This document shows, one piece after another, positions 14,558 to 15,729 of a stretch of 15,729 nucleotides of DNA. Origin of the DNA: an uncultured Pseudomonadota bacterium (GTDB lineage: Bacteria > Pseudomonadota > Gammaproteobacteria > Burkholderiales > Thiobacillaceae); the NCBI GenBank assembly GCA_903883985.1, contig CAISDD010000133.1, positions 1 to 15,729 on the forward strand, written 5' to 3'. The position numbers were made by a program, and so were the translations under genes. How positions within the stretch are numbered: position 1 is the stretch's first letter; every line of letters begins with the position of its first letter. The notes beneath the pieces were generated by a model. That model saw nothing but the letters and a program-made list of their open reading frames with translations. It was not told the DNA's origin and searched no databases.

Positions 14558-15298
14558 CTAGCTTTGCTGCCAATGTTGATGGACACGTTCCACAAGGCGA
14601 TCCCAGTGCAGTTCCTCCAGTCCGATCAGCGAAACTTCGAGGATGCTGGCGCGGGCCAGCAACTCCGGGTAACGGTGCTGGTTGCGGCGCATCTCGTCGT
14701 AAAAATCTGCGGTCACCACAAGCAAGGCTCTGCCCTCGTCATTGGCGAAATGGATGTTCCAGTAGTCGGTTTCGGTGAGAAAACCGCGCAGCGTGGTGTT
14801 CTTGCCCTGGGATTTCTGCGGTTGGATCGTTTTGCAGGAGGTGAAGGAAAGAAGCTCCCCACGTCGTGCGATGACGTCGATCTCATTCTTTCCAGTTACA
14901 TCGTTGACCCGCCATTCCACTTCCTGACCAAAACTGGCTTCGTCAACACCAGCGGCTTCGTGGGCACAGAAAGCGAGTTCCTCCAGCCAGCCACCCGACA
15001 GATAGGCACGGCTATCCCCCAGGTTGGTCGGCCTCCATGTGCGATACTTACCGGGGACGATCCAGTTCAGGTCGTGCAAGCGCTTGAGTACCCTTTTGGC
15101 CGATTGCGTTTCGGCCTCGCCGAGCGTATGAGCGTGTTCCGGATGAAAAAGGTGATTGCGTAGCGGGTCGAAGGCGACGAAATGCTCTGCCAGGAATTTG
15201 GAGAGTTCAATGCGGTCATTTGCCTGTACGGCATTCCCTGATATCCCTGCCCGCTTCGTCTGGCGACGAGAGAGTAAATTATCGATGTTGTTGTTCAT
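14558..15298 (-). CDS. PD-(D/E)XK nuclease related to the Card1/Can2 (DUF1887) nuclease half, no CARF
   Basis: The 246-residue protein has YLSGGWLEELAF (about 99-110), GKNEIDVIARRGELL (136-150) and SCKT (154-157), the order seen in the nuclease domain of DUF1887 proteins such as Card1 and Can2. Those enzymes join this domain to an N-terminal CARF sensor. Here residues 1-95 show no CARF motif; they resemble a helical, possibly winged-helix segment. Asp141 and Lys156 are in place, but the glutamate of the usual ECK is Ser154. The start at 15298 is chosen because GGAG lies nine bases upstream; the frame extends to 15394 without such a site. It is 12 bases upstream of the exoribonuclease and probably in the same operon. 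It may be a DNA or RNA nuclease controlled by another subunit, or a binding protein with a weakened site. Confidence 0.75.
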   Translation of the reverse strand: MNNNIDNLLSRRQTKRAGISGNAVQANDRIELSKFLAEHFVAFDPLRNHLFHPEHAHTLGEAETQSAKRVLKRLHDLNWIVPGKYRTWRPTNLGDSRAYLSGGWLEELAFCAHEAAGVDEASFGQEVEWRVNDVTGKNEIDVIARRGELLSFTSCKTIQPQKSQGKNTTLRGFLTETDYWNIHFANDEGRALLVVTADFYDEMRRNQHRYPELLARASILEVSLIGLEELHWDRLVERVHQHWQQS

Positions 15299-15729
15299 GT
15301 ATGGAGTCTCCAATGAATGGGGTAGTGATTTCAATGGTGAAAGGAACTTATTTGTGGCGCATTGAACCTGCCCAGCCAACTGGCGGGCAGGCACTTAGTG
15401 GAACAAGGCGTCATGGAAGACCATGTTTACCACCCAGGATGGGGGTGGGACCGCGATGGGGTTCCACGTTCTTGACCTGGGTCAACGATTTTCGAATCAA
15501 TCGGGATATCTCTCTGGCGATAGCAGGGTCTCTGGCCCTGAAATCAGTCTGGTGTCCGCTCGATGCTTCAATGAGAAAAGTGATGCCGGACTTAGGGCGA
15601 TACACCCAGCTACATTAGGCAAAAGCAGCTAGGAGTAATCCTTATATCGAAAGTAGTAGAGAAATCTTGACAACATAAAATATATGCAGAAACTATTTTC
15701 CTGTGGTATAGCGTGGGTGATTGCCTGAG
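15299..15729. other. Region upstream of the operon, no convincing gene
   Basis: These 431 bases should hold the promoter of the minus-strand operon, but I cannot place one with confidence. The outer part, about 15600-15729, is AT-rich compared with the rest. A plus-strand TTGACA at 15667-15672 has no good -10 at normal spacing. Two hairpins are present: CCTGCCC 15367-15373 with GGGCAGG 15385-15391, and CCACCC 15430-15435 with GGGTGG 15443-15448. A weak minus-strand frame at 15605-15411 (GTG start, no ribosome site, 64 residues) has no recognisable relative. Confidence 0.6.
15367..15391 (-). other. GC-rich hairpin in the probable 5' leader of the operon
   Basis: CCTGCCC and GGGCAGG enclose GCC-AACT-GGC, giving ten base pairs with one bulged A and a four-base loop. 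It lies about 70 bases before the start of the nuclease gene. No T-run follows on either strand, so it is not a clear terminator. It could slow transcription or protect the mRNA. Confidence 0.5.

Noticed and set aside
15411..15605. 64-residue minus-strand frame with GTG start
   Set aside because: It has no ribosome-binding site and no recognised relative. It could be a gene remnant, but I cannot support it.
15667..15699. Plus-strand promoter starting with TTGACA
   Set aside because: The nearest -10-like hexamers are at the wrong distance (3 or 21 bases).

Overview
The window is one type III-B (Cmr) CRISPR-Cas locus. All recognised protein genes lie on the minus strand, so they read from high to low coordinates and end at a CRISPR array at the left edge. 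Most of the DNA is GC-rich. The Cmr/RT-Cas1 gene content and tight start/stop overlaps fit a proteobacterium, but that assignment is inference; there is no rRNA, tRNA or housekeeping gene to fix it.

Layout in transcription order: (1) 15729-15299, no convincing gene, with an AT-rich outer part and two GC-rich hairpins. (2) 15298-14558, a PD-(D/E)XK nuclease resembling the nuclease half of Card1/Can2 (DUF1887) but without a CARF sensor. (3) 14545-14060, an Rv2179c-like DEDDh 3'-5' exoribonuclease whose stop overlaps the start of (4) cas6. (5) 13108-6467, the complete effector set cmr1-cmr2(cas10)-cmr3-cmr4-cmr5-cmr6. (6) 6423-5557, a two-helix membrane protein with a CARF domain, and 5511-5191, a Crn2/DUF1874 ring nuclease. 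(7) 5062-4380, a Phd/YefM-type antitoxin and VapC-type PIN toxin with a candidate promoter and operator. (8) 4377-1638, the adaptation module cas2, a reverse transcriptase-Cas1 fusion, and a second, divergent cas2, all overlapping or nearly so. (9) 1491-2, a CRISPR array of 22 identical 36-bp repeats and 21 spacers that appears to continue past the left edge.

How it fits together: Cas6 cuts the array transcript and the Cmr complex uses the crRNA to find target RNA. Cmr4 carries the RNA-cutting residues. Cmr2 has no HD DNase domain but keeps both palm-site acidic motifs, so cyclic oligoadenylate synthesis is the expected main output. The membrane CARF protein is the likely effector of that signal and Crn2 the likely off-switch. 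RT-Cas1 with Cas2 suggests spacers can be taken from RNA; one spacer is itself a perfect stem capped by a GAAA tetraloop. The less usual parts are the exoribonuclease coupled to cas6, the toxin-antitoxin pair placed directly in front of the adaptation genes, the two cas2 genes around RT-Cas1, and the CARF-less nuclease with an altered active-site triad.
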